Shown here: piece after piece, positions 50,235-59,453 of the stretch
Layout of the letters: each line of letters opens with the position of its first letter
Numbering within the stretch: position 1 is the first letter of the stretch
Origin: Diplocloster modestus
GTDB taxonomy: Bacteria > Bacillota > Clostridia > Lachnospirales > Lachnospiraceae
Direction: 5' to 3'
Length of the DNA stretch: 64,000 bases
Assembly: GCF_019042245.1 (NCBI RefSeq)
Contig: NZ_JAHQCX010000001.1
Location: forward strand, 425,459-489,458
Made by a program: the position numbers and the translations under genes
The notes under the pieces: model-generated
Database searches by the model: none
What the model saw: the letters and a program-made list of their open reading frames with translations, nothing else
What the model was told of the DNA's origin: nothing

Positions 50235-52013
50235 GTGGTGTATCGTAAGTGGCTGTGTTACAGTCCAGTTAATGGAATTTGGAATGTGGGTGCACCGGGC
50301 GGTAAGTATATATGGAAAATGGGGGATGCGTTTGTGGAGACGAGAAAGTATACGAGAATACGGTTGGAAGGTACGGATTTACTGAATAGGCTTGGAGTGA
50401 TTTATTCGCAGATTGTCAATGATCTGCTGATGAAAGTGGATGATGGGAATGGTAATTATCCACGGGGATTTTTGCATACCTCTACGACGCCTTTGTCTAC
50501 GCCGAATTATTATGATCAGATGTGGTCCAGAGACGTGGGGAGGGGGATCCAGGAGCTGGTGGAATGCGGCCTGATCGATGATGCCAGGAGCGTGGCGGAG
50601 TGTGTGCTTGGTTACGATAAAAGTTTTGGAAATCATTTTGGCCGGGTGGTGAATCAGGATTTTGGCTGTTATGAGGTGGATGGGAACGTCAGCCTGCTGA
50701 TGGGAGTTTACCGGGTGTGGAAATATTCGGGGAAAAACCGGGGAATGGGAATAAGATATTTGGAACGGTGTGCGGAGGTTTTTGGATGGTTTGAAGAATT
50801 GGCGGAGGAATCCCCTTATGGCGGTTTGCTGAAAAGTAAAAGCGAGCTGTCGGGTAATCCGGATACGGATTATTTTATTTTTGCGCTGTTTGGGACTTAC
50901 GGGGCGATGATCGCAGCGCTGGCGTTTCGGGAGATGGCTGATGACTGCGATGACCAGGAACGAAGCCTTTGGCTTACCGGATTGGCTGACAGATTTAAGG
51001 AATCACTGCTTCAGTGGCTGCTGTCCCGGGGGAGCAAGGGGGATCAAAAAACGAAGACGCCTACAGGGGTGTGGCTGAACGGGATCGATGAGCGGACCGG
51101 ACTGGCGGCTGAGACCGGCGATTTTGGTCCGGAATTTGATATTTCGAAATGGACAAGGCAACTGCCGTTTATACTGGATTATGACTGGGCGGACGGGCTT
51201 TGGGATGAGATAAGGCTTGCGGAGGTGAACCGGAGTTCTTATGAGTATATCAAGCGGGAAATGTGCAAAGGGTACTTCTTTAGGAAATATGGATTTGTCA
51301 GTAATACCTGCTTTGTAGGGATGGGGGGAAGACATGATGATACCATGGCGGGTTATGGGCAGAATTATTTTACCCAGGCGGCTCTGCTGCAGGGGGATGT
51401 GAATGTGTATACCAAATGCCTGGACGGGATCGCCAGGCTGGCCTATGATGGTGATATCGTAGAGCCTTTGACCTTGGACCTGAATCCATGGGTGATGCAT
51501 GAATGCTTTACTTATGAGAATTATGAGACGGGGTTCGATCATACCTTCGGGAAAAATGGGGTGCCGGAAAAATGTATTATGCATAATCCGGGAGATGAGG
51601 GGAATCTGGTACAGTCGGCGGAGACTGTGAAAACCATGTCTTTAGTTGCGGGTATATTCGTGAAGGGGAATGTGCTGCACGTGGAACCGAGGCTTCCATG
51701 GGAATGTACCCGGGCCCGGGTTAAGGATTACCCTGTGGTAAAGAACGATGGGAGCGTACACAGAATTTCTTATGTATTTTGTCTGGACAGATGGAAAAAC
51801 AGTTACCGGCTGCAGGTGTCCGGCGCAGCGGATTTTGAAGCGGTTGTTTTTCGGATCGGACCGCTTCCAAACGTGTTGTGCAATGAGCGCGAACTGAGCG
51901 GGGAGTGGCGGATCGATAGGAAGTATTCGGCTTGTTTCGCGTCGAAGCGTGTGAAACATTCGGGAAATGACCGTTTGGAGGTGACACTTGTAAATGAGAT
52001 AAAAATAGTCTGA
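50235..52013 (+). CDS. (Alpha/alpha)6-barrel glycosidase-like protein
   Basis: A 592-residue protein without a signal peptide. The pattern STPNYYDQMWSRDVGRGIQELVECGLIDDARSVAECVL and later acidic stretches (DYDWADGLWDE, GMGGRHDDTMAGYGQN, LDLNPWVMHECFTYEN) is that of six-hairpin glycosidases such as GH63, GH37 or glycogen-debranching C-terminal domains. A precise family cannot be assigned by eye. The start is GTG at 50235 after AAAGG; an ATG at 50319 is an alternative. It is a single gene between the lipid kinase and gltB. It may act on an internal polysaccharide or an imported glycoside. Confidence 0.65.
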   Translation: MVYRKWLCYSPVNGIWNVGAPGGKYIWKMGDAFVETRKYTRIRLEGTDLLNRLGVIYSQIVNDLLMKVDDGNGNYPRGFLHTSTTPLSTPNYYDQMWSRDVGRGIQELVECGLIDDARSVAECVLGYDKSFGNHFGRVVNQDFGCYEVDGNVSLLMGVYRVWKYSGKNRGMGIRYLERCAEVFGWFEELAEESPYGGLLKSKSELSGNPDTDYFIFALFGTYGAMIAALAFREMADDCDDQERSLWLTGLADRFKESLLQWLLSRGSKGDQKTKTPTGVWLNGIDERTGLAAETGDFGPEFDISKWTRQLPFILDYDWADGLWDEIRLAEVNRSSYEYIKREMCKGYFFRKYGFVSNTCFVGMGGRHDDTMAGYGQNYFTQAALLQGDVNVYTKCLDGIARLAYDGDIVEPLTLDLNPWVMHECFTYENYETGFDHTFGKNGVPEKCIMHNPGDEGNLVQSAETVKTMSLVAGIFVKGNVLHVEPRLPWECTRARVKDYPVVKNDGSVHRISYVFCLDRWKNSYRLQVSGAADFEAVVFRIGPLPNVLCNERELSGEWRIDRKYSACFASKRVKHSGNDRLEVTLVNEIKIV

Positions 52014-52072
52014 AAATTTTTATAATAGTTGAAAATAGTCAGATAAACTGACAATTCTTCAAAAATTTCCTA

Positions 52073-52101
52073 TTTACAATCAAAAAAAATTGTTGTATAG
52101 T
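52073..52101 (+). promoter_or_regulatory. Sigma-A promoter for gltBD
   Basis: TTTACA (52073-52078), 17 bases of A-rich spacer, TATAGT (52096-52101), 38 bases before the gltB start. Confidence 0.65.
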
Positions 52102-52138
52102 GGGGACAAATTAAAAAGGGATAGCCGGAAAGGGGTAT

Positions 52139-55100
52139 ATGATGCGGTACGAGCAAGCGGAGGGATACACAGCGAACAGCCTGTACGATCCCAAATACGA
52201 ACATGACAACTGCGGAATCGGCGCGGTGGTGAACATTAAGGGGGCCAGGAGCCACGGGACAGTGGAACAGGCGCTGAAGATTGTAGAAAATTTAGAACAT
52301 AGAGCGGGCAAAGATGCCGAAGGTAAGACAGGCGACGGAGTTGGAATTCTTTTACAGATTTCCCACAAATTCTTCGTAAAAGCGGTCAAACCTTTCGGCA
52401 TCTTTTTAAATGGGGAAAAAGAGTACGGGATCGGTATGTTTTTCTTCCCTCAGGATGAACGGAAACGCAATCAGGCGAAGAAGATGTTTGAGATTATAGT
52501 GGAAAAGGAATGCATGGAATTCCTTGGCTGGAGGGAGGTTCCCACCAGCCCGCAGGTTCTGGGACATAAGGCGGTGGAGTGCATGCCCTGCATCTTGCAG
52601 GGATTTGTGAAAAAGCCGGAGAATGTGGATAAGGGTCTGGATTTTGACAGACGCCTCTACGTGGTACGCCGGGTTTTTGAACAGAGCAATGAGGATACGT
52701 ATGTGGTATCTCTCTCCAGCCGTACCATCGTATATAAGGGAATGTTCCTGGTGGGGCAGCTGCGGCTGTTCTTCGAGGATCTGCAGTGTGAGGATTATGA
52801 ATCCGCCATCGCCATTGTTCATTCCAGGTTCAGTACGAACACGAATCCCAGTTGGGAGAGAGCGCATCCGAATCGTTATATTGTGCACAACGGGGAGATC
52901 AATACCATAAAGGGGAACGCGGATAAAATGCTGGCCAGGGAAGAAACCATGGAATCCGGCTATCTGAAAAGCGAGCTGCACAAGGTACTGCCGGTGGTGA
53001 ATACGGCGGGATCTGACTCGGCCATGTTGGATAATACACTGGAATTTCTGGTTATGAGCGGCATGGAACTGCCGCTGGCTGTTATGATCACGATCCCGGA
53101 ACCCTGGGCGAATAATAAGGCCATGAGCCAGAACAAAAGAGATTTTTATCAGTATTACGCGACTATGATGGAACCCTGGGATGGGCCGGCCTCGATCCTG
53201 TTCTCGGATGGGGATATGATGGGAGCGGTGCTGGACCGGAACGGCCTGCGTCCTTCCAGATACTATATCTGCGATGATGACACGCTGATCCTGTCCTCCG
53301 AGGTGGGGGTGCTGGATCTGGACCCGTCGCATATTCTGGTTAAGGAACGCCTGCATCCGGGGAAAATGCTTCTGGTGGATACGGTGGCCCAAAAAGTGAT
53401 ATCGGACGATGAGCTGAAGGAGCGGTATGCGAACCGGCAGCCTTACGGAGAATGGCTGGACGGGAATCTGGTGGAGCTTAAAAATCTGAAAATACCGAAC
53501 CAGAGAGTGCCGGAATATACGCAGGAGGAACGTTCCAGATTACAGAAAGCTTTTGGCTATAGCTACGAGGAGCTGAAGACCTCGATTCTGCAGATGGCCC
53601 GCAATGGGGCGGAAGGGATCGCCGCTATGGGTGCCGACACACCGCTGTCGGTCCTGTCGAACCAGCATCAGCCTCTGTTTCACTATTTTAAACAGCTGTT
53701 TGCCCAGGTGACGAATCCTCCCATCGACGCGATCCGGGAGAAGATCGTTACCAGCACTACGGTTTATATCGGAGAAGATGGAAATCTGCTGGAAGAAAAG
53801 GCAGCCAACTGCCATGTGCTGAAAGTAAACAATCCGATTCTGACCAACACGGATCTGCTGAAAATCAAGAATATGCAGGTGGAAGGCTTCCGGGTCGAAG
53901 TGATTCCGATCACCTACTATACCAATACCAGGCTGGAGCGGGCGATCGAGCGCCTGTTCGTGGAAGTGGACCGGGCATACCGGGACGGAGCGAACATCCT
54001 GATCCTTTCCGACCGGGGCCTGGACGAAAATCATGTGGCGATCCCATCCCTGCTGGCGGTGTCCGCGCTCCAGCAGCATCTGGTCAAGACGAAAAAGCGT
54101 ACGTCGGTGGCTATGATCCTGGAGAGCGGCGAACCCAGGGAGGTTCATCACTTCGCAACACTTCTGGGCTATGGCGCATGTGCCATCAACCCGTATCTGG
54201 CCCAGGAAAGCGTCCGGCAGCTGATCGATGAAAAGATGCTGGATAAAGACTATTACGCGGCCGTTACGGATTATAATAATGCAGTCCTGCACGGGATTGT
54301 GAAGATCGCTTCGAAGATGGGAATTTCCACGATTCAGTCCTACCAGGGATCACAGATCTTTGAGGCCGTCGGTATCGACGGAAGCGTGATTGAAAAATAT
54401 TTTACCGGTACAACCAGCCGGATCGGGGGAATCACCCTGGAAGACATCCAAAGAGAAGTAGTAGAGCTTCATGACTCCGCCTTTGATCCGCTGGGGCTGT
54501 CTGTGGATTTGACGCTGGACAGCATCGGGCGCCATAAAGCCAGAAGCGGCGGGGAGGAGCATCTGTACAATCCTAAGACCATCCATCTTCTGCAGGAAGC
54601 CGCGAAACGGGAAGATTACGGTATGTTTAAAGAATACACTTCGCTGATTAACGCCCAGTCCAATACCGGCACGCTGCGGGGACTGATGGACTTTCACTAT
54701 CCGAAAAAGGGCGTGCCCATCGAAGAGGTGGAGCCTGTGGATTCCATCGTGCGCCGGTTCAAGACAGGAGCCATGAGCTACGGCTCTATTTCCCAGGAAG
54801 CCCATGAGACACTGGCTGTCGCCATGAACCGCCTGCATGGAAAGTCAAACAGCGGAGAAGGCGGAGAGAGCCTGGAGCGTCTGACCATCGGCCCGGACGG
54901 CGAAAACCGCTGTTCAGCCATTAAACAGGTGGCATCCGGACGCTTCGGCGTCACCAGCCGCTATCTGGTCAGCGCCAAAGAGATCCAGATTAAGATGGCG
55001 CAGGGGGCGAAGCCCGGTGAGGGCGGGCATCTGCCCGGGGCTAAGGTGTATCCGTGGGTGGCGAAGACCAGACATTCCACGCCCGGCGTCGGCCTGATCT

Positions 55101-56695
55101 CACCGCCGCCCCACCATGATATCTATTCCATCGAGGATCTGGCCCAGCTGATCTATGACTTAAAGAACGCCAACAGGGACGCCAGAATCTCCGTGAAGCT
55201 GGTATCTGAGGCGGGAGTCGGAACCGTGGCGGCCGGTGTGGCCAAAGCGGGCGCGCAGGTAATTCTGGTATCAGGGTATGACGGCGGCACGGGCGCTGCT
55301 CCCAGAAGTTCCATACACAATGCGGGACTGCCCTGGGAGCTGGGTGTGGCGGAGACACACCAGACCCTGATCCTGAACGGTCTTCGGAACAAAGTCGTGA
55401 TCGAGACCGACGGTAAGCTGATGAGCGGCCGGGATGTGGCCATAGCCGCCATGCTGGGAGCTGAGGAGTTCGGTTTTGCCACCGCTGCGTTGGTAACCAT
55501 GGGCTGCGTGATGATGCGTGTCTGTAATCTGGACACCTGCCCGGTGGGCATCGCCACCCAGAATCCGGAACTGCGCAAGCGCTTCAGGGGCAAACCGGAA
55601 TACGTGATCAATTTTATGCGCTTTATTGCCCAGGAACTCAGGGAATACATGGCGAAGCTGGGTGTGCGGACGGTGGATGAGCTGGTAGGCCGAAGTGATC
55701 TTCTCTGTAAAAAAGAAGGGCTGCTTTCCGAAAAGGCCTCTAAAGTAGACCTGTCCAGGATTCTGAATAATCCTTTTGCAAGGGACGGCCAAAAGCACGC
55801 CTTTGATCCCGAGCAGGTCTATGACTTCCATCTGGAAGATACGGCAGATGAAAAAATATTAATTAAGAAATTAAAACCGGCGCTGGCAAACAGGCAAAAA
55901 AGAAGCATCGAGGTGGATGTCACCAACATCAACCGGACCTTTGGAACGATGTTCGGCGCCGAGATTACCAGAATGTACCAGGATACCCTCGAGGAGGATA
56001 CCTTTACGGTTAAATGCAAAGGGTCCGGGGGACAGAGCTTCGGCGCCTTCATTCCCAAGGGCCTGACCCTGGAACTCATCGGCGACAGCAACGACTATTT
56101 TGGGAAAGGGCTGTCCGGCGGAAAGCTGATCGTCTACCCTCCCCGGGGAGCCAAATTTGCCCAGGATGAGAATATCATCATCGGAAATGTGGCCCTCTAC
56201 GGAGCAACCAGCGGAAAAGCCTATATCAACGGCGTAGCGGGCGAGCGGTTCTGTGTCCGGAATTCCGGAGCCAGCGCGGTAGTGGAAGGCGTGGGCGACC
56301 ACGGCTGTGAATACATGACCGGAGGCCGGGCCGTAGTCCTTGGCAAGACCGGGAAAAACTTCGCGGCCGGTATGAGCGGCGGCATCGCCTATGTATTGGA
56401 TGAGGACAGTGATCTCTATAAAAAGCTGAACAAGGAAATGGTATCCGTAAGCGAGATCACATCCAAATACGACGTACTGGAATTAAAGGATATGATCCGG
56501 GAACATGTGGCATACACCAATTCAGAAAAAGGCAAGAAGATACTGGCCGATTTTGGAACCTATCTGCCCAAATTCAAAAAGATCATCCCTTACGACTACA
56601 ACCGGATGCTGCTCACCATCGTACAGATGGAAGAAAAAGGCCTGAGCAGTGAACAGGCATCCATTGAAGCATTTTATGCAAATCAGAACAAATAG
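52139..56695 (+). CDS. gltB: Glutamate synthase large subunit
   Basis: The 1518-residue alpha chain makes two glutamates from glutamine and 2-oxoglutarate. The glutaminase domain starts after a propeptide of 24 residues, with Cys25 in DNCGIGAVV as nucleophile after processing; central domain to about 770; FMN synthase domain to about 1180 with KPGEGGHLPGAKV and HHDIYSIEDLAQLIYDLK, and the 3Fe-4S cysteines in CVMMRVCNLDTCPVG; then the GXGXG beta-helix. Two ATGs are adjacent (52139 and 52142); the second is better spaced from AAAGGGG. gltD follows 11 bases later. Confidence 0.97.
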   Translation: MMRYEQAEGYTANSLYDPKYEHDNCGIGAVVNIKGARSHGTVEQALKIVENLEHRAGKDAEGKTGDGVGILLQISHKFFVKAVKPFGIFLNGEKEYGIGMFFFPQDERKRNQAKKMFEIIVEKECMEFLGWREVPTSPQVLGHKAVECMPCILQGFVKKPENVDKGLDFDRRLYVVRRVFEQSNEDTYVVSLSSRTIVYKGMFLVGQLRLFFEDLQCEDYESAIAIVHSRFSTNTNPSWERAHPNRYIVHNGEINTIKGNADKMLAREETMESGYLKSELHKVLPVVNTAGSDSAMLDNTLEFLVMSGMELPLAVMITIPEPWANNKAMSQNKRDFYQYYATMMEPWDGPASILFSDGDMMGAVLDRNGLRPSRYYICDDDTLILSSEVGVLDLDPSHILVKERLHPGKMLLVDTVAQKVISDDELKERYANRQPYGEWLDGNLVELKNLKIPNQRVPEYTQEERSRLQKAFGYSYEELKTSILQMARNGAEGIAAMGADTPLSVLSNQHQPLFHYFKQLFAQVTNPPIDAIREKIVTSTTVYIGEDGNLLEEKAANCHVLKVNNPILTNTDLLKIKNMQVEGFRVEVIPITYYTNTRLERAIERLFVEVDRAYRDGANILILSDRGLDENHVAIPSLLAVSALQQHLVKTKKRTSVAMILESGEPREVHHFATLLGYGACAINPYLAQESVRQLIDEKMLDKDYYAAVTDYNNAVLHGIVKIASKMGISTIQSYQGSQIFEAVGIDGSVIEKYFTGTTSRIGGITLEDIQREVVELHDSAFDPLGLSVDLTLDSIGRHKARSGGEEHLYNPKTIHLLQEAAKREDYGMFKEYTSLINAQSNTGTLRGLMDFHYPKKGVPIEEVEPVDSIVRRFKTGAMSYGSISQEAHETLAVAMNRLHGKSNSGEGGESLERLTIGPDGENRCSAIKQVASGRFGVTSRYLVSAKEIQIKMAQGAKPGEGGHLPGAKVYPWVAKTRHSTPGVGLISPPPHHDIYSIEDLAQLIYDLKNANRDARISVKLVSEAGVGTVAAGVAKAGAQVILVSGYDGGTGAAPRSSIHNAGLPWELGVAETHQTLILNGLRNKVVIETDGKLMSGRDVAIAAMLGAEEFGFATAALVTMGCVMMRVCNLDTCPVGIATQNPELRKRFRGKPEYVINFMRFIAQELREYMAKLGVRTVDELVGRSDLLCKKEGLLSEKASKVDLSRILNNPFARDGQKHAFDPEQVYDFHLEDTADEKILIKKLKPALANRQKRSIEVDVTNINRTFGTMFGAEITRMYQDTLEEDTFTVKCKGSGGQSFGAFIPKGLTLELIGDSNDYFGKGLSGGKLIVYPPRGAKFAQDENIIIGNVALYGATSGKAYINGVAGERFCVRNSGASAVVEGVGDHGCEYMTGGRAVVLGKTGKNFAAGMSGGIAYVLDEDSDLYKKLNKEMVSVSEITSKYDVLELKDMIREHVAYTNSEKGKKILADFGTYLPKFKKIIPYDYNRMLLTIVQMEEKGLSSEQASIEAFYANQNK

Positions 56696-56706
56696 GAGGA
56701 CGGATC

Positions 56707-58230
56707 ATGGGAAAACCTACCGGTTTTATGGAATATAAAAGAGAAGTGAGCGGCGTGCAGGACCCCAAAAGCCGTATCGGGAATTTCGATGAATTCCACA
56801 CACCGCTCTCTGAGGAGAAACAGCGGCAGCAGGGGGCCAGATGTATGGCCTGCGGCGTACCCTTCTGTCAGTCAGGCGTGGTCTTAAACGGAATGGTAAC
56901 CGGATGTCCCCTGCACAACCTGATCCCCGAGTGGAACGATCTGGTCTACACCGGAAACTGGGAGCAGGCATACAGACGTCTCAAGAAAACCAACAATTTC
57001 CCGGAATTCACAGCCCGGGTCTGCCCGGCTCCCTGCGAGGCCGCCTGCACCTGCGGTCTGAATGACAGCCCGGTGACCGTCAAGGAAAACGAATACGGGA
57101 TCGTGGAACACGCCTACACAGCCGGCTATGCCGCCGCCAATCCACCCAGGGTGCGGACCGGGAAAAAGGTAGCCGTCATCGGCAGCGGACCCGCCGGGCT
57201 GGCAGCAGCGGACCAGCTAAACAAAAGAGGCCATCTGGTAACCGTATTCGAACGCAGCGACCGTGTGGGAGGCCTGCTGATGTACGGCATCCCCAATATG
57301 AAGCTGGATAAAAAGATCATCGAGCGCAAAATCAAGATTATGCAGGAAGAAGGTGTGGAATTCATAGTGAATGCCAATGTCGGAGCCGGTCACGGATCAG
57401 CGGATACGAAAACTGCCAAAATCAAAGCTTCCGACATACGAAGGGAATTTGACCGGGTCATCCTGGCCTGCGGCGCCGCAAACCCCAGGGACTTAAAAGT
57501 ACCCGGCCGGGACGCTAAAGGTATCCACTTTGCCGTAGACTACCTGAAATCCACCACAAAAAGCCTGTTGGATTCCGGACTGTCCGACGGACAATACATC
57601 TCAGCCAGAGATAAAAAAGTCATGGTCATCGGCGGCGGGGACACCGGCAACGACTGTGTGGGCACAGCCATCCGCCACGGTGCCCGCTCCGTAATCCAGT
57701 TGGAAATGATGCCCAAACTTCCGGATGAGCGGTCCGAGGACAACACCTGGCCCGAGTGGCCGAAGATCTGCAAAACCGATTACGGCCAGGAAGAGGCCAT
57801 CGCCCGGTTCGGCCATGACCCCAGAATCTACCAGACCACAGTAAAAGAATTCCTGAAAGACAAGAGCGGAAACGTCTGTAAAGCCAGACTAATCAGCCTG
57901 GAACCCAAGAAAGACGAGAATACCGGCCGCACAATCATGGCAGAAATCCCGGGAAGCGAGACACTCCAGGATGTAGACCTGGTCCTCATCGCGGCGGGCT
58001 TCCTGGGGGCCCAGAAATCCATCGCGGACGCCTTCCAGGTAAAACTAAACGACCGCGCCAACGTAGATACCGCCCCCGGAAAATACCAAACCAACATAGA
58101 AAACGTCTTTACCGCCGGCGACATGCACCGAGGCCAGTCCCTGGTAGTCTGGGCGATACGGGAAGGCCGCGAGGCAGCCCGGGAAGTTGACGAAAGCCTC
58201 ATGGGCTATACAAACCTCTACGTTCAATAG
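56707..58230 (+). CDS. gltD: Glutamate synthase small subunit
   Basis: The 507-residue beta chain oxidises NAD(P)H and passes electrons to GltB. It has the N-terminal cysteine clusters for 4Fe-4S centres (ARCMACGVPFC and CPAPCEAACTCG), the FAD motif VAVIGSGPAGLAAADQL near residue 155 and the NAD(P)H motif VMVIGGGDTGNDCVGTA near 310. AGGAGG precedes the ATG. It is co-transcribed with gltB and ends at a clear terminator. Confidence 0.96.
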   Translation: MGKPTGFMEYKREVSGVQDPKSRIGNFDEFHTPLSEEKQRQQGARCMACGVPFCQSGVVLNGMVTGCPLHNLIPEWNDLVYTGNWEQAYRRLKKTNNFPEFTARVCPAPCEAACTCGLNDSPVTVKENEYGIVEHAYTAGYAAANPPRVRTGKKVAVIGSGPAGLAAADQLNKRGHLVTVFERSDRVGGLLMYGIPNMKLDKKIIERKIKIMQEEGVEFIVNANVGAGHGSADTKTAKIKASDIRREFDRVILACGAANPRDLKVPGRDAKGIHFAVDYLKSTTKSLLDSGLSDGQYISARDKKVMVIGGGDTGNDCVGTAIRHGARSVIQLEMMPKLPDERSEDNTWPEWPKICKTDYGQEEAIARFGHDPRIYQTTVKEFLKDKSGNVCKARLISLEPKKDENTGRTIMAEIPGSETLQDVDLVLIAAGFLGAQKSIADAFQVKLNDRANVDTAPGKYQTNIENVFTAGDMHRGQSLVVWAIREGREAAREVDESLMGYTNLYVQ

Positions 58231-58261
58231 TATTCTGACCCGATAAGCGTTTCCATAATTT

Positions 58262-58285
58262 GGCGGAGATTTCTCCGCCTTTTTA
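58262..58285 (+). terminator. Rho-independent terminator after gltD
   Basis: GGCGGAGA and TCTCCGCC form a perfect 8-bp stem with a two-base loop, followed by TTTTTATA. Confidence 0.88.
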
Positions 58286-58329
58286 TATTAGGAAAGAATT
58301 GCCGTTCAAGGCCACTCAAGGAAAATACA

Positions 58330-58358
58330 TTGCACTGAACCCGGGAAGTGAGTATAAT
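58330..58358 (+). promoter_or_regulatory. Sigma-A promoter for ispG-polC
   Basis: TTGCAC (58330-58335) and TATAAT (58353-58358) with a 17-base spacer, 36 bases before the ispG ATG. Confidence 0.78.
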
Positions 58359-58394
58359 GGATGGGTAAGTGGATGACGATAAAGGAGTGACCTT

Positions 58395-59453
58395 ATGCAT
58401 AGAGAACATACGAAAGTGATACGGATCGGAGACCGGGTGATCGGCGGCGGGAATCCAGTGCTGATCCAGTCCATGACGAATACGAGGACAGAAGATGTGG
58501 CGGCCACGGTGGAGCAGATTCAGAGGCTTGCGGAGGCGGGCTGTGAGATTATACGGTGCGCGGTGCCTACGATGGAGGCTGCGCGGGCTTTTAAGGAGAT
58601 TAAGAAGCAGATCGGGATTCCGCTGGTGGCGGATATTCATTTTGACTACAGGCTGGCGATCGCGGCTATGGAAAACGGGGCGGATAAGATCCGGATTAAT
58701 CCGGGGAACATCGGCAGCCAGGAGCGGTTGAAGGCTGTGGTTCAGGAGGCAAAGAGCCGGGATATTCCGATCCGGGTGGGTGTGAACAGCGGGTCCCTGG
58801 AAAAAGAACTGGTGGAGAAATATCATGGGGTGACCGCAGAGGGAATCGTTAAGAGCGCTCTGGATAAGGTGCACCGGATCGAGGATATGGGGTATGACAA
58901 TCTGGTGATCAGTATTAAGTCCTCGGATGTACTGATGTGCGCTAAGGCCCATGAGCGGATCGCCCGGGAGACCAATTATCCGCTGCATGTGGGGATTACG
59001 GAGTCCGGGACGGTGCTGTCCGGAAATATTAAGTCGGCGGCGGGACTTGGGATTATTCTGTATCAGGGGATCGGGGATACGATCCGGGTGTCGCTTACCG
59101 GTGATCCGGTGGAGGAGATTAAGTCGGCCAGGCTGATCCTTCGGACGCTGGGGCTTCGCAAGGGCGGGATTGAGGTGGTTTCGTGCCCGACCTGCGGCAG
59201 GACCCAGATCGATCTGATCGGGCTGGCGCACCAGGTGGAGACGCTGGTGTCCGGTATGCCGCTGGATCTCAAAGTGGCGGTCATGGGCTGCGTGGTAAAT
59301 GGCCCCGGTGAGGCGAAGGAAGCGGATATCGGGATCGCCGGAGGCAGGGGAGAAGGCCTGCTGATCAAAAAAGGTGAAGTGGTAAAGAAGGTTCCGGAGG
59401 ACCAGCTTTTGCAGGTGCTGAAGGATGAGCTGGAGCATTGGAGTGAAGTGTAA
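58395..59453 (+). CDS. ispG: 4-hydroxy-3-methylbut-2-enyl diphosphate synthase
   Basis: A 352-residue 4Fe-4S enzyme that makes HMBPP in the methylerythritol phosphate route to isoprenoids. The N-terminal TIM barrel has GGGNPVLIQSMTNTRTEDV and PLVADIHFDYRLA; the C-terminal domain has the cluster ligands in SCPTCGRTQID and GCVVNGPGEAKEADIG. AAGGAG lies ahead of the ATG. The stop TAA shares one base with the polC ATG, so the two genes are coupled, an arrangement seen in many Clostridia. Confidence 0.96.
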   Translation: MHREHTKVIRIGDRVIGGGNPVLIQSMTNTRTEDVAATVEQIQRLAEAGCEIIRCAVPTMEAARAFKEIKKQIGIPLVADIHFDYRLAIAAMENGADKIRINPGNIGSQERLKAVVQEAKSRDIPIRVGVNSGSLEKELVEKYHGVTAEGIVKSALDKVHRIEDMGYDNLVISIKSSDVLMCAKAHERIARETNYPLHVGITESGTVLSGNIKSAAGLGIILYQGIGDTIRVSLTGDPVEEIKSARLILRTLGLRKGGIEVVSCPTCGRTQIDLIGLAHQVETLVSGMPLDLKVAVMGCVVNGPGEAKEADIGIAGGRGEGLLIKKGEVVKKVPEDQLLQVLKDELEHWSEV